Made by a program: the position numbers and the translations under genes. Positions 42,700 through 51,776 of a stretch of DNA of 64,000 nt are shown here, one piece after another (within the stretch, counting starts at the first letter, position 1; each line of letters starts with the position of its first letter). The DNA is taken from assembly GCA_012842685.1 (NCBI GenBank), contig DUSI01000036.1:1-64000 (forward strand). Direction: 5' to 3'. This stretch comes from Candidatus Fermentithermobacillaceae bacterium (GTDB lineage: Bacteria > Bacillota > Sulfobacillia > Fermentithermobacillales > Fermentithermobacillaceae). Under the pieces are notes generated by a model. The model saw only the letters and a program-made list of their open reading frames with translations, ran no database searches and was not told the DNA's origin.

Positions 42700-43374
42700 C
42701 GAATGAGTACGTGTGTTCGATAGGCTTCGTACTTCCGTTCCGGGGAGGTCTATTGCCGCGAGCGGGGTGTACTGTGCCCCTTCCGGCCGCAAGATGCTCC
42801 GCATGAGGACGAGATCCTTCACTTCCCACTCGGGCTTCGAGCCCTCTTCCTTGAGAAAGCGGTCGAAACAATCCTTCCAGGCCGAACGGACGTCCGCCGT
42901 CCGGTGGCCCGTCCTCTGATAGCCCCGGGCGTTGGGAGGAGTCCCCCTTCTCTCCCTCGCCAAGGTGATGTGAGGAGCGAAAGGCTTGGAATCGCCGTAA
43001 CCGAGAGCGAAAAGACTAGACCTTACGTCCCGTGCGAGGTCCGATAGGGGTTCTCTCCCGCCGGTCGCCGCAATGTGGAGGATCCGCGGCATTCCTCTCT
43101 CCGGGAACGCGCCCGCCTCGCAGAAGCTGACCTTGAAGGCCTCTTTGGCTCGAGATGCCCTGGAAAGGGCCTCAACGATGTCCTCGACCGAACTGCTGGG
43201 CACTTCTCCCAGGAACTGGAGGGTGATGTGCCAGCTCTCCGGGGCCACGAACCTGTATCCGGGGAAAAGATCCTTTACCTTCCCTACGAATGAGGCCAGG
43301 AGCTCCCGGGTTTCTTCAGGGAGAAGAGCGGCGACGAACAGGCGCAATCTTTCGGTCTCTGGATTCAAGGGCAT
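42694..43374 (-). CDS. thpR: RNA 2',3'-cyclic phosphodiesterase (2'-5' RNA ligase family)
   Basis: A 2H phosphoesterase: two HxTL motifs are present, HITLQFLGE (about residue 49) and HITLARERR (about 137). It hydrolyses 2',3'-cyclic phosphate ends of RNA and can ligate tRNA halves. The length of 226 includes a C-terminal extension of about 25 residues. The ATG at 43374 lies only one to two bases from GGAGG; a TTG two codons later has a better spacing. It lies between cinA and recA. Confidence 0.88.
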   Translation of the reverse strand: MPLNPETERLRLFVAALLPEETRELLASFVGKVKDLFPGYRFVAPESWHITLQFLGEVPSSSVEDIVEALSRASRAKEAFKVSFCEAGAFPERGMPRILHIAATGGREPLSDLARDVRSSLFALGYGDSKPFAPHITLARERRGTPPNARGYQRTGHRTADVRSAWKDCFDRFLKEEGSKPEWEVKDLVLMRSILRPEGAQYTPLAAIDLPGTEVRSLSNTRTHSL

Positions 43375-43380
43375 GCCTCC

Positions 43381-44640
43381 TCACTTGAGCTCCGGATTTT
43401 TCCCGCTCCGGCTGAGTCTCCTCCACAAGACGTATAGGGCCCGGACTGCCCCATACTCTTTGACGTCGATCCTGGAACCGGAATACACGAACCTCTCGAC
43501 CTCGGTACCGCTCTCGTCGGCGACCGCTACGTAAACTGTTCCAACTGGTTCCTTATCCGTCCCTCCGGTGGGACCTGCGAATCCGGTTGTAGCCAGGCCT
43601 ATCTTAGTTCCTGCCAAAGACTTCACTCCTAGTGCCATGGAAACGGCGGTCTCGGCGTTCACCGCCTCGTCCTTTCTGAGTGCCTCGTCGGGGACGCCCA
43701 GGCAGGTGGCCTTGATGGCAGGGCTGTAGGCGACCATGCCCATCTTGAAGTAGCGGGAACTGCCGGGCACATTAGTGAGCTTGTGCGCCACCAGTCCGCC
43801 GGTTACAGACTCCGCTACCGCGATACTGAGGCCCCTCCTGGTCATGATCTCACCGACCACGGATTCAAGCGTGTCGTCGTCTTCACCGTAGATGTACTCT
43901 TTGAGGCGGCTCCTTATTTCCCGAGCCATCCCGTCCACCATTCTCTTCGCCTCTCCAGGCTCCTTGCTGCCGGCCGCGATCCTGATCCTGATCTCGCCCC
44001 GGCTCACATAGGGGGCCACCGTAGGGCTTGCGGACTCCATGAGGTCTTTGATTATCTCACCGACCCGTACCTCGGGGAGCCCGGTGAGCTTGAGGTTCTT
44101 TATGTAGAGAGGCACGAGATCCATAAAGGTGCTTTTTATGAGGGGGACGACGTGCTCTTCGAACATGGGGATCATCTCCCGGGGCGGTCCCGGAAGTATG
44201 CAGGCCAGCTTGCCGTCCTTGAAAACTGCCTGGCCGGGAGCGGTTCCTACCTTGTTCCTGAAAGGTATCCCGCCTTTTATGATCATGGCCTGTTTTCTGT
44301 CGCCTGGAGACGGTTCCCTGCCCCTCAAGGCGAACCACTCGAGCATGTCTTCCCAGGCTCCCTCGTGGAACTCGAGGGGTAGTCCCAGCGCTTCGGCCAG
44401 GCATGCGGCCGTGAGGTCGTCGTCCGTGGGGCCAAGACCGCCCGTCGCAATAACCAAGGAGGCGCGGCCAAGCGCCTCCCTAAACGCTCCGGTCAGCCTC
44501 GACCGGTTGTCTCCTACGGTTTGTCTCCGGTAGACCGAGACACCTATCTCCTTGAGTCTCGCCGATATATACTGTGCGTTTGTATCTACTATCTCCCCGA
44601 GGAGGAGTTCAGTTCCTACCGACAATATCTCGGCATGCAA
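43381..44640 (-). CDS. cinA: CinA, competence/damage-inducible protein (NMN deamidase family)
   Basis: Two-domain protein: an N-terminal COG1058 molybdopterin-binding-like domain (HAEILSVGTELLLGEIVDTNA, then TGGLGPTDDDLT) and a C-terminal nicotinamide-nucleotide amidase domain (AVAESVTGGLVAHKLT). It is implicated in pyridine nucleotide recycling; the cinA-recA linkage is widespread in Firmicutes. A TTG at 44640 with GGGGGTGA five bases upstream fits the family N-terminus; the GTG at 44649, overlapping the previous stop, would add three residues. Confidence 0.93.
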   Translation of the reverse strand: MHAEILSVGTELLLGEIVDTNAQYISARLKEIGVSVYRRQTVGDNRSRLTGAFREALGRASLVIATGGLGPTDDDLTAACLAEALGLPLEFHEGAWEDMLEWFALRGREPSPGDRKQAMIIKGGIPFRNKVGTAPGQAVFKDGKLACILPGPPREMIPMFEEHVVPLIKSTFMDLVPLYIKNLKLTGLPEVRVGEIIKDLMESASPTVAPYVSRGEIRIRIAAGSKEPGEAKRMVDGMAREIRSRLKEYIYGEDDDTLESVVGEIMTRRGLSIAVAESVTGGLVAHKLTNVPGSSRYFKMGMVAYSPAIKATCLGVPDEALRKDEAVNAETAVSMALGVKSLAGTKIGLATTGFAGPTGGTDKEPVGTVYVAVADESGTEVERFVYSGSRIDVKEYGAVRALYVLWRRLSRSGKNPELK

Positions 44641-44645
44641 GGGTC

Positions 44646-46202
44646 TCACCCCCGCGCCGCTTCTTCTACCTTAAGGCCCCGTTTTCCTCTGTAAGAGGGC
44701 ATTCTCCGCCACCGCCAGCGCGGCGGGCCGCCCGCTTCAAGCATCTTCCTCAGCTCCGAGCCTGGCAGGCTTTCGCGCCTTATCAGCTCGTCGGCGATCG
44801 CCTTCACCTGGGCGCGGTTCTTCTTCAGGATGGACGCCGTGCGGTCCTGGCACCGGTCCAGTATCTCCCTGGTGACCTTGGCCAGCGCTTCGGGCGAGGC
44901 GGTATCCCGGTCCACGACGCCCAGGGGCGACATCCCGTACGAGACGATCCTCTTCGCAAGGTCCAGCGCCCTCTGAAAGTCGTTTGACGCCGTGGTGCTC
45001 TTCGAGCCATAGTGCATCTCTTCGGCCCCGGCTCCGGCGATGAGGATGCAGATCTCCTCTTCTATGGCCTCCTTCGGGTAGACGTAGACGTCATCCTGGG
45101 GAGCATGACGGACGAAACCGAGGGCGTTCCCCCGCGGCGATACGGTTACCTGGGCCACCGAACCCGGCCTCAAGGTCTCCGAAACGACCGCGTGCCCTGC
45201 TTCGTGCACCGCAACCCTGCGGAGCTCTTCAGGTGAAGGCAGTCTCTCCAGCCTTTCACCCATGAGGACCTTGTCCAGTGCTTCCTCCAGGTCTCTTTGA
45301 GTTATGGCGTCGCTTCCCCTTCTGAGGGCCAATATGGCCGCCTCGTTGCACAGGCTTTCGAGGTGGGCTCCGGACAGGCCGAACGTCTCCCTGGCCAGGT
45401 CCTCTATGCTAACCTCGGGCGAGAGGGGTTTGTTCCTGAGGTGGAGGCTCAGGATCTCAGACCTTCCCTCTTTGTCCGGGAGGTCGACCCTCACGGTCCT
45501 GTCGAACCGCCCGGGGCGCAAGATGGCTGGGTCGAGCAGGTCGGGCCTGTTTGTAGCCCCGATCACCAAGACCCGCACTTCGTCTTCGAGCCTGAGGCCG
45601 TCCATCTCCACCAGGAGCTGGTTGAGGGTCTGGTCGTACTCGAGGTGCCCCACCTGGGCTCCGCGTCTTCCCGCGAGGACTTCAACCTCATCGATGAAGA
45701 TGATGGCCGCCGTCTTCTTCTGGTCGCGGGCAAGTTTCCTCGCGCTTTCGAAGAGATTCCTCACCCTCTGGGCTCCGAGTCCGGCGTAGACCTCGATGAA
45801 CTCAGAACCCGAAGCCGATATGAACGCCGAATCAGTGTAGTGCGCTGCCGCCTTGGCCAGGAGCGTCTTGCCCGTGCCCGGAGGCCCAGCCAGGAGGATC
45901 CCTTTGAGAGGTCTTATCCCCAGGCGCTTGGCCCTTTCATAATCCCTGAGGAACTGGAGGGCTTCCATGAGCTCCCGCTTGGCGACCCTTTGGCCGCCGA
46001 CATCATCAAAGGTGATCCGCGAGCTGCCTCCTACGACCGCCCCCACCTTCTTGCGCCCGATGTCGCCAAGCTGACCCCGGGTTGCTACGAGGAAGTAGGT
46101 GAGGCCCAAGAGGAGGAGCCAGGGCAAGAGGTTATAGCCCCGAAGGGTCAAGAACGCTACTACCCCGACGGCAATGCCGGCCAAGACCTCGAACTTCTTC
46201 AT
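44646..46202 (-). CDS. Short FtsH-like membrane AAA metalloprotease
   Basis: Membrane-anchored AAA+ zinc protease. Two adjacent helices (about residues 5-20 and 25-41) are joined by only a few residues, so the usual extracytoplasmic domain of FtsH is missing. The AAA module has Walker A GPPGTGKT (106-113), Walker B IIFIDEVEVLAG and the second region of homology ATNRPDLLDPAILRPGRFDR. The protease part has HEAGH at about 332-336 and the third ligand in SNDFQRA, so it should be active. It is 518 residues against 600-650 for FtsH. Its start overlaps by four bases a gene for an anchored extracytoplasmic domain. Confidence 0.88.
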   Translation of the reverse strand: MKKFEVLAGIAVGVVAFLTLRGYNLLPWLLLLGLTYFLVATRGQLGDIGRKKVGAVVGGSSRITFDDVGGQRVAKRELMEALQFLRDYERAKRLGIRPLKGILLAGPPGTGKTLLAKAAAHYTDSAFISASGSEFIEVYAGLGAQRVRNLFESARKLARDQKKTAAIIFIDEVEVLAGRRGAQVGHLEYDQTLNQLLVEMDGLRLEDEVRVLVIGATNRPDLLDPAILRPGRFDRTVRVDLPDKEGRSEILSLHLRNKPLSPEVSIEDLARETFGLSGAHLESLCNEAAILALRRGSDAITQRDLEEALDKVLMGERLERLPSPEELRRVAVHEAGHAVVSETLRPGSVAQVTVSPRGNALGFVRHAPQDDVYVYPKEAIEEEICILIAGAGAEEMHYGSKSTTASNDFQRALDLAKRIVSYGMSPLGVVDRDTASPEALAKVTREILDRCQDRTASILKKNRAQVKAIADELIRRESLPGSELRKMLEAGGPPRWRWRRMPSYRGKRGLKVEEAARG

Positions 46203-46729
46203 ATCCCGGCCCCTCCTTTCTCAAGAATGCGGTCTACTATCCTGTAAAGATAGGCCCCTTCTTTGGCTATCTGGACGTAGATGCGGCGCGCGCCGACGGA
46301 GATCTTGTACTCGCAGCCGGCTTCATCAAGCCTACTGGAAGATTCCCGGATCATCTCGCCGAAAGTTCCCCTCACGGAAGCCTCCTCGATGTAGTAGTGG
46401 ATCGAGTGGTAGGCCTCCTCGAGGAAGGGCGTCGCCCCATCGGCTATCTCGATGCGGTAAGGGGCGGTGCCCAGGTGCTTGGCGGCGATCCTCTCGAGGT
46501 CGGCATAGGTCTTGGAGAGGTCCGGCACCTTCCTGAGGTCCACTCGTATAACCGCGACTGTCCCGTCCTTCTCCCAAGAGACGCCCGCCACATCGCTGTG
46601 GGCGACGAGCTCCGAGATGAGGGGTCTCTTTACCCCGACCTTCTCGTAGGAAGAGTAGGAGAGGCTGAGCACGGCCAGAGTGATGGCGGCCGCCACCGCC
46701 ACATGGATCCATTTGAGCCCTCTCGGCAC
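46199..46729 (-). CDS. Membrane-anchored protein coupled to the short FtsH
   Basis: A 176-residue protein with one N-terminal membrane helix (about residues 8-26) and an extracytoplasmic alpha/beta domain. The segment after the helix (ISELVAHSDVAGVSWEKDG) recalls the start of the FtsH extracytoplasmic domain, where a Ser-x-Phe/Leu-x-x-x-V pattern precedes the first strands. The GTG has GGAGGGG six bases upstream. The stop overlaps the start of the FtsH-like gene (ATGA), so the products are made together. I suggest it supplies the domain missing from that protease; no family was recognised with certainty. Confidence 0.7.
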   Translation of the reverse strand: MPRGLKWIHVAVAAAITLAVLSLSYSSYEKVGVKRPLISELVAHSDVAGVSWEKDGTVAVIRVDLRKVPDLSKTYADLERIAAKHLGTAPYRIEIADGATPFLEEAYHSIHYYIEEASVRGTFGEMIRESSSRLDEAGCEYKISVGARRIYVQIAKEGAYLYRIVDRILEKGGAGI

Positions 46730-46762
46730 CTTTAGCCCCTCCCCATCGTCAAAACGAATTGG

Positions 46763-46782
46763 AACCGGGCTTTCTGAGAAAA
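46763..46782. repeat. Hairpin upstream of the FtsH gene pair
   Basis: A perfect 7-bp stem GGGCTTT/AAAGCCC with a 6-base loop. On the minus strand it could end the rimO transcript, although only GGTTCCAATTCGTTTT follows. A perfect TATAAT (46809-46814, minus strand) lies 27 bases upstream but without a good -35. Confidence 0.35.
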
Positions 46783-46861
46783 GCCCAGTTCAGAAAATAG
46801 TTAACATAATTATATCAGGAGGGGACGGAGCGGTCCCATGGAAAACTATGGTTAACTCCTG

Positions 46862-48280
46862 CTAAACAGAGGTTTCCTTTCCGAAGAGGGTGAGGATCCC
46901 GGAGTTTGTGACCCTGGTGCGCAGGACAGAGCCCTTGCAGCCGGCTGACGTCTTCACGTACGTCACGCCGTCTACTTCCGGTGCCTGGTGGGGCCCGCGA
47001 CCGATCCAGTAACCGGGGCGCATAGAAGGCCTTTCGAGGAGCACCTCCACCTCTTTCCCCACCATCTCGGCCCCGCGTTCCGAGGCGAGGCGGAGCCCGT
47101 GCCGCCGGATAGCTTCGGCTCGCTCTCGGGCTTCGGTTTCAGGCACCTCACCGGGGAGGTCATAGGCAGGCGTACCTTCTTCCCTGGAGAACGGGAATAC
47201 TCCCACGCGGTGCGCCCGTATGGCTGATAGGAGCTCCATGGTCTCCAAGACGTCTTTCTCTGTCTCTCCCGGGAAACCGGTGATGATCGTGGTCCTCAGG
47301 TAGAGGTCTGGCACCGCGTCCCTCAGGAGTTCAACCGCCCTCAGGATTTTCTCTGGCCCGGGCCTCCCCATGAGCCTCAGGATCTTGGGAGAGCCGTGTT
47401 CGATCGGGAGGTCGATATACGGCACCACATTAGGAAGGGTCATGGCCTCGGCGAGCTCTTCATCTACACCGTCGGGCCTTACGTAGAGGAGCCTTATCCA
47501 CTTTACTCCGGGTACGGCGCTAAGCTTCGTAAGGAGCCTCGCGAGACACCTCTTCCCTATGAGGTCGAAGCCATAGTCGGAGAGGTCTTGCGCTATCAGG
47601 TTGAGCTCCTTTACCCCCAGGGAAACGAGGTGCCCCGCCTCGGCCAGTATCTCATCTTCGGGGCGCGACCTGAGCGGGCCCCTAATCGAAGGTATGGCGC
47701 AATAGGTGCATAGGTGGCGGCATCCCTCGGCCACCCTGAGGTACGCCCAGGGTTTCGTGAGGTACCGCCCGAACCGGTAAAGCCCTCCGCCGGGAGCTCC
47801 TCTGCCCGGTTCCCCTACGTAACGGATGCGGCCCTCCCGCGCTTGAGAAGGCCCATCCTTCTCGACTGCCTGAGGGGAGATGCGCCTTTCAAGCACTTCA
47901 CCTACGATCCTCACAATATCCCTGGGGGCGGCTGTGCCGGCGACCCCAGAGATCTCGGGTATCTCCTTGAGAAGTTCATCGGGATACCTTTGGGAGAGGC
48001 AGCCCGTCACGATGACCGGGATGCGGCCTCCGGGCCTTTCCGAGGCCTCCAGAGCGTGGAAGATGCCTTCGATAGACTCTCTCTTGGCGTCTTCTATGAA
48101 GCCGCAGGTGTGGACGATGAGCACGTCGGCGTCGTGAACATCGCCGGTCACTTCGTACCCTGCGGCGGTGAGCCTCTCTGCCATCTCTTCGGCATCAACC
48201 TGGTTCTTGGCGCAGCCGTACACCGCGATTGAGCACTTTATCTTGTCTTTTCCTGTGGACGAAAGTCTCTCTGTTTCCAT
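46862..48280 (-). CDS. rimO: RimO, ribosomal protein S12 methylthiotransferase
   Basis: Radical SAM enzyme that methylthiolates an aspartate of ribosomal protein S12. UPF0004 cysteines are in VYGCAKNQVD, HTCGFIEDA and TGCLSQRY; the radical SAM motif is CRHLCTYC, and a TRAM domain closes the protein. The YGCAKN motif is diagnostic for RimO as opposed to MiaB. The ATG at 48280 was chosen since the family starts shortly before the first Cys; its ribosome binding site is weak and it lies 19 bases behind a strong hairpin. A linker of about 30 residues before the radical SAM core is longer than usual. Confidence 0.93.
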   Translation of the reverse strand: METERLSSTGKDKIKCSIAVYGCAKNQVDAEEMAERLTAAGYEVTGDVHDADVLIVHTCGFIEDAKRESIEGIFHALEASERPGGRIPVIVTGCLSQRYPDELLKEIPEISGVAGTAAPRDIVRIVGEVLERRISPQAVEKDGPSQAREGRIRYVGEPGRGAPGGGLYRFGRYLTKPWAYLRVAEGCRHLCTYCAIPSIRGPLRSRPEDEILAEAGHLVSLGVKELNLIAQDLSDYGFDLIGKRCLARLLTKLSAVPGVKWIRLLYVRPDGVDEELAEAMTLPNVVPYIDLPIEHGSPKILRLMGRPGPEKILRAVELLRDAVPDLYLRTTIITGFPGETEKDVLETMELLSAIRAHRVGVFPFSREEGTPAYDLPGEVPETEARERAEAIRRHGLRLASERGAEMVGKEVEVLLERPSMRPGYWIGRGPHQAPEVDGVTYVKTSAGCKGSVLRTRVTNSGILTLFGKETSV

Positions 48281-48298
48281 AGCGTCTATCTTAATCGA

Positions 48299-48332
48299 GG
48301 AAGGCGCCGGGCTACAAGCCCGGTCGCCTTCC
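48299..48332 (-). repeat. Hairpin between the amidase gene and rimO
   Basis: A 15-bp stem with one bulge, GGAAGGCG-CCGGGCT paired with AGCCCGG-T-CGCCTTCC (48299-48313 and 48317-48332) and a loop of three. There is no T-tract on either strand. It separates the amidase stop at 48366 from the rimO start. Confidence 0.7.
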
Positions 48333-48365
48333 AAAGGTTCTTGATGTCTCTCAGATATGTACGTT

Positions 48366-49280
48366 CTAGCGACCGAAGTAAGCTACGATCCCCGCGGCTA
48401 TGCCCTGCGCCACCTTATCCTGGAACGACCCGAGCCTGAGGGACAGGACGTCGTTCCTATTGGTCATGAAGCCCACCTCGATCAGGGCGGCGGGCATGTA
48501 GGTCCTGTTCAGCACGTAGTACGGGCCTTGCTGGACGTCTATCATCTTAAGGCCCGAGGACGCGTTCACCGCCCAGGCGATCTTTGAAGCCAGCGCATAG
48601 GATTCGCTCGAGCCCCGCCTGTAGAACCCCATCACTCCCGAGACTCCCGGATCCTGGGGATAGGCGTTTATGTGGATGCTTACGAAGATGTCCGCCCCGT
48701 TTGAGTTGGCAATGGAGGCCCTGGCCAGGAGGTCATCCACGGGGTAGCCCCAATCGCTGCCGGGAGGGTAATCGCCGTAGCGCGTCAAGACCACGGTCGC
48801 GCCCATCTCTTCCAGGAACCTTCTGGTCTTGAGCGCGATGCCAAGGGTGAAGTCTTTCTCCTTGTCTCCCCAAGGCGAGATGGCCCCGGGCTCAGACCCG
48901 CCGTGGCCCGCGTCCAAGACTATGAGCCTTCCCCGCAAGGGGCCTGTCTTGCCGCGGCTTACCTCTCCCACCCGTTCCAGTGCAGCCCACGTCAGGGGCC
49001 CCACTATCCCGTCGGGCACGAGGCCGGAAGCAGACTGGAAAGCCCTTACCGCCTTGTCGGTAAGTGGACCGAAGATGCCGTCTACACGTCCCGTGTAGTA
49101 GCCTAGGCCCGAGAGGATTTCCTGGACGATCGCTACGCTTTCTCCTGTGGAACCCGCGCGGAGGAACGGGCCAGCCTGGGCTCGAATAGGTACCAGGATC
49201 GCGAAGCACATGGAGGCGAGGAGGAACACTGAGGCAGCTCTTGCCGTTTTGAACCATAACTGCCGTCTTTGTGCTTCCAT
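48366..49280 (-). CDS. N-acetylmuramoyl-L-alanine amidase with peptidoglycan-binding domain
   Basis: Exported wall hydrolase. A signal peptide or anchor covers about residues 12-36, ending AQAGP. A PG_binding_1 domain (about 40-100; VQEILSGLGYYTGRVDGIFG) is followed by an Amidase_3 domain with the zinc ligands in LDAGHGG, SIHINA and the catalytic Glu in ALIEVGFMTN. The arrangement resembles CwlD-like or sporulation amidases. The ATG at 49280 was chosen because GAAGGTG lies six bases upstream; a GTG three codons earlier overlaps that site. It is divergent from mrfA. Confidence 0.9.
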   Translation of the reverse strand: MEAQRRQLWFKTARAASVFLLASMCFAILVPIRAQAGPFLRAGSTGESVAIVQEILSGLGYYTGRVDGIFGPLTDKAVRAFQSASGLVPDGIVGPLTWAALERVGEVSRGKTGPLRGRLIVLDAGHGGSEPGAISPWGDKEKDFTLGIALKTRRFLEEMGATVVLTRYGDYPPGSDWGYPVDDLLARASIANSNGADIFVSIHINAYPQDPGVSGVMGFYRRGSSESYALASKIAWAVNASSGLKMIDVQQGPYYVLNRTYMPAALIEVGFMTNRNDVLSLRLGSFQDKVAQGIAAGIVAYFGR

Positions 49281-49496
49281 GCCTTTCACCTTCTTCTAGT
49301 GTTAATTGGTGGGGCATGTCCGTATAGTACCGAATCCCGCTTTCACCAGGCACCTCCCTTGAGGCGCCCTGGAAGGTGGCCTTGAGACGGGTAAGGGCGG
49401 TTTTCTAGACGCGGCTCTTCGTGGAGCATGTTTTCGGGGGATTTCCAGGGATCTCCTGTGAATGGGATAAGAAGGGAGGCGCATCTCCAGGAGGCC

Positions 49497-51773
49497 ATGA
49501 AAAGAGATGTCTTATCAGTTCTCGAAGACCTGAGGGCCGATCCCAGGTTCCTCTCTGGGATAACGGCCTGGCACAGGATCCCGGCGAGAGAGGGCCAGTA
49601 CGCGCCCCTCCCTGAAGACATACACCCAAAGCTTAAGGAAGCCCTCGCTTCCAAGGGCATAAGCCGCCTCTACACGCACCAGCGTGAGGCCTATGACCTC
49701 ATACGGGCAGGGAAAAACGTGTGCGTTGTGACGCCCACGGCCTCGGGGAAGACGCTCTGCTACAACCTCCCCGTGCTCGATACGGTGCTCAAAGATCCCG
49801 AGTCCAGGGCGCTCTACATATTCCCGACGAAAGCCCTGGCCCAAGACCAGCTGGCGGAGCTTCAGGACCTCAAGAAGAAGGGCGGTTTCGCGCTGGAAAG
49901 CTTCACTTTTGACGGGGACACGCCTCCCTCGAAGAGAAGGCTCGCGAAAGAAGTGGGCCAGATAATAATCACCAACCCGGATATGCTCCACCAGGCAATC
50001 CTCCCGCACCACCCCACTTGGGTGAAGCTCTTTTCCGGCCTCAGGTACGTCATCGTAGATGAGATGCACGGATACCGCGGGGTTTTCGGGAGCCACGTCA
50101 CCAACGTCCTGAGGCGCCTGGTGCGGCTCGCCAGGTTCTACGGAGCGAGTCCCCAGTTCATCATGGCTTCGGCCACCATCGCGAACCCGGGGGAGCTGGC
50201 GGAGGCGATGGTGGGAGCACCCTGCGAGGTAGTAGATAAGAACGGCGCCCCGTCCAGCGAGAAAATACTCGTGTTCTGGAACCCGCCGGCCCTCACTCCG
50301 GACGGTTCCGTGAGGCAGTCTGCCATCGACGCGGCATCCAAGATAGCGTCCAAGTTTATCGCGGCCGGCGTCCAGACGATAGTCTTCGCCCGGTCAAGGA
50401 TAGCGGTAGAGCTCTTGGTCCAGTACCTGAGGGACTCCTACAGGGAGCGCTTCCAGAAGGACAGGATAAGGGGGTACAGAGGGGGCTACCTGCCCAATGA
50501 GCGAAGGGAGATCGAGAAAGGGCTCCGCGAAGGGGAGATCATCGGCGTTGCAGCCACGAACGCCCTCGAGCTCGGGATCGATATAGGGAGCCTCGATTGC
50601 GCGGTGCTGGCGGGTTACCCCGGCACCATTGCCAGCACGTGGCAGCAAGCAGGCAGGGCCGGCAGGCGGTCGGGCGTGGCGGCAGCGATCCTTGTCGCCG
50701 GACCAGGGCCTCTCGACCAGTTCATCGTCAGAAACCCGGATTACTTCTTCGGCCAGAGCGCCGAATACGCGCTCATAAACCCCGACAACCCGTATATCCT
50801 TGGCGAACACGTGAAGTGCGCGGCCTACGAGCTCCCCTTCAGAGACTCTGAGGAAGGGAGGCTCTTCGCGGAAAGGGACGTATCGGCCTACCTGGAGCAG
50901 CTCAAAGACCAGGGCATACTCAACCATTCGGGTGGGAGGTGGCACTGGTCTTCCGACTCCTTCCCGGCAGCCGGAGTGAGTCTCCGTTCAGCCTCCACCG
51001 ATAACTTCGTGGTCATAGACGAAACAGACGGTGGCGCCGAGGTGATCGGGGAAGTCGACTGGTTCGCGGCTCCCATGCTCATCCACGAACAGGCCATCTA
51101 CATGCACCAGGGGCAGCAGTACCACGTGAACAGGCTGGATTACGACGCCAAGAAGGCGTACGTTAAGAAGGTGAAGGTTGATTACTACACCGACGCCAAC
51201 CTGGCAGTGGGAATAAGGGTCATGACGGTAGACAAAGAAGACGACGAAGGGTTCTTCCGCCCGAAGTTCGGCGAGGTTTCGGTAACTGCCCTGGCCACCA
51301 TATACAAGAAAGTAAAAATGTACACCAACGAGAACGTAGGATGGGGCCAGATAGCCATCCCCGAGATGAACCTGCACACGCAGGGTATGTGGTTTACCCT
51401 TCCCGGACACGTCGTCTCCTCGATGAACCCGAGGCTCGTGGGAGGGGTTCTCTCAGGCCTCGCCAACGTGATCCTCAATATAGCGCCGCTTTTCCTTATG
51501 TGCGACAAAAACGACCTGGGGGTGGCGGTGGAAGTCCGTTCCCCCCACGACGGGAAGCCGACAGTGTACATGTACGACTCGTACCCTGGGGGAGTCGGGC
51601 TTTCGGAGAAGGCCTATTCCCTGCTTCCCCACATCCTCAAGGCGGGGCTCGAGCTGATAAGCGCCTGCGACTGCCTGGATGGCTGTCCGGGGTGCGTCGG
51701 ACCGCCCGGAGAGGCGGGCGAAGGTGTGAAGGGCCTCTGCCTCAGAGTCCTGAAAGAAGGCCTCGGGGTATAG
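49497..51773 (+). CDS. mrfA: MrfA, DEAD/DEAH-box DNA helicase
   Basis: Superfamily 2 helicase equal to Bacillus YprA/MrfA, which acts with MrfB in repair of mitomycin C lesions. Motif I is TPTASGKT, motif Ia FPTKALAQDQ, motif II VDEMHGY in the DExH position, motif III SATIANP, motif VI QQAGRAGRRSG. The C-terminal DUF1998-type region ends with a four-Cys zinc cluster CDCLDGCPGC. The ATG at 49497 matches the family start; GGAGG is close, two bases upstream. The frame is open further upstream to 49428 without support. 758 residues. mrfB follows after three bases. Confidence 0.93.
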   Translation: MKRDVLSVLEDLRADPRFLSGITAWHRIPAREGQYAPLPEDIHPKLKEALASKGISRLYTHQREAYDLIRAGKNVCVVTPTASGKTLCYNLPVLDTVLKDPESRALYIFPTKALAQDQLAELQDLKKKGGFALESFTFDGDTPPSKRRLAKEVGQIIITNPDMLHQAILPHHPTWVKLFSGLRYVIVDEMHGYRGVFGSHVTNVLRRLVRLARFYGASPQFIMASATIANPGELAEAMVGAPCEVVDKNGAPSSEKILVFWNPPALTPDGSVRQSAIDAASKIASKFIAAGVQTIVFARSRIAVELLVQYLRDSYRERFQKDRIRGYRGGYLPNERREIEKGLREGEIIGVAATNALELGIDIGSLDCAVLAGYPGTIASTWQQAGRAGRRSGVAAAILVAGPGPLDQFIVRNPDYFFGQSAEYALINPDNPYILGEHVKCAAYELPFRDSEEGRLFAERDVSAYLEQLKDQGILNHSGGRWHWSSDSFPAAGVSLRSASTDNFVVIDETDGGAEVIGEVDWFAAPMLIHEQAIYMHQGQQYHVNRLDYDAKKAYVKKVKVDYYTDANLAVGIRVMTVDKEDDEGFFRPKFGEVSVTALATIYKKVKMYTNENVGWGQIAIPEMNLHTQGMWFTLPGHVVSSMNPRLVGGVLSGLANVILNIAPLFLMCDKNDLGVAVEVRSPHDGKPTVYMYDSYPGGVGLSEKAYSLLPHILKAGLELISACDCLDGCPGCVGPPGEAGEGVKGLCLRVLKEGLGV

Positions 51774-51776
51774 GGC

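Noticed and set aside
46862-48280. Reading rimO as a second miaB
   Set aside because: The first Cys motif is YGCAKN and the radical SAM region is of RimO type, while the gene at 17.7 kb has the MiaB motifs.
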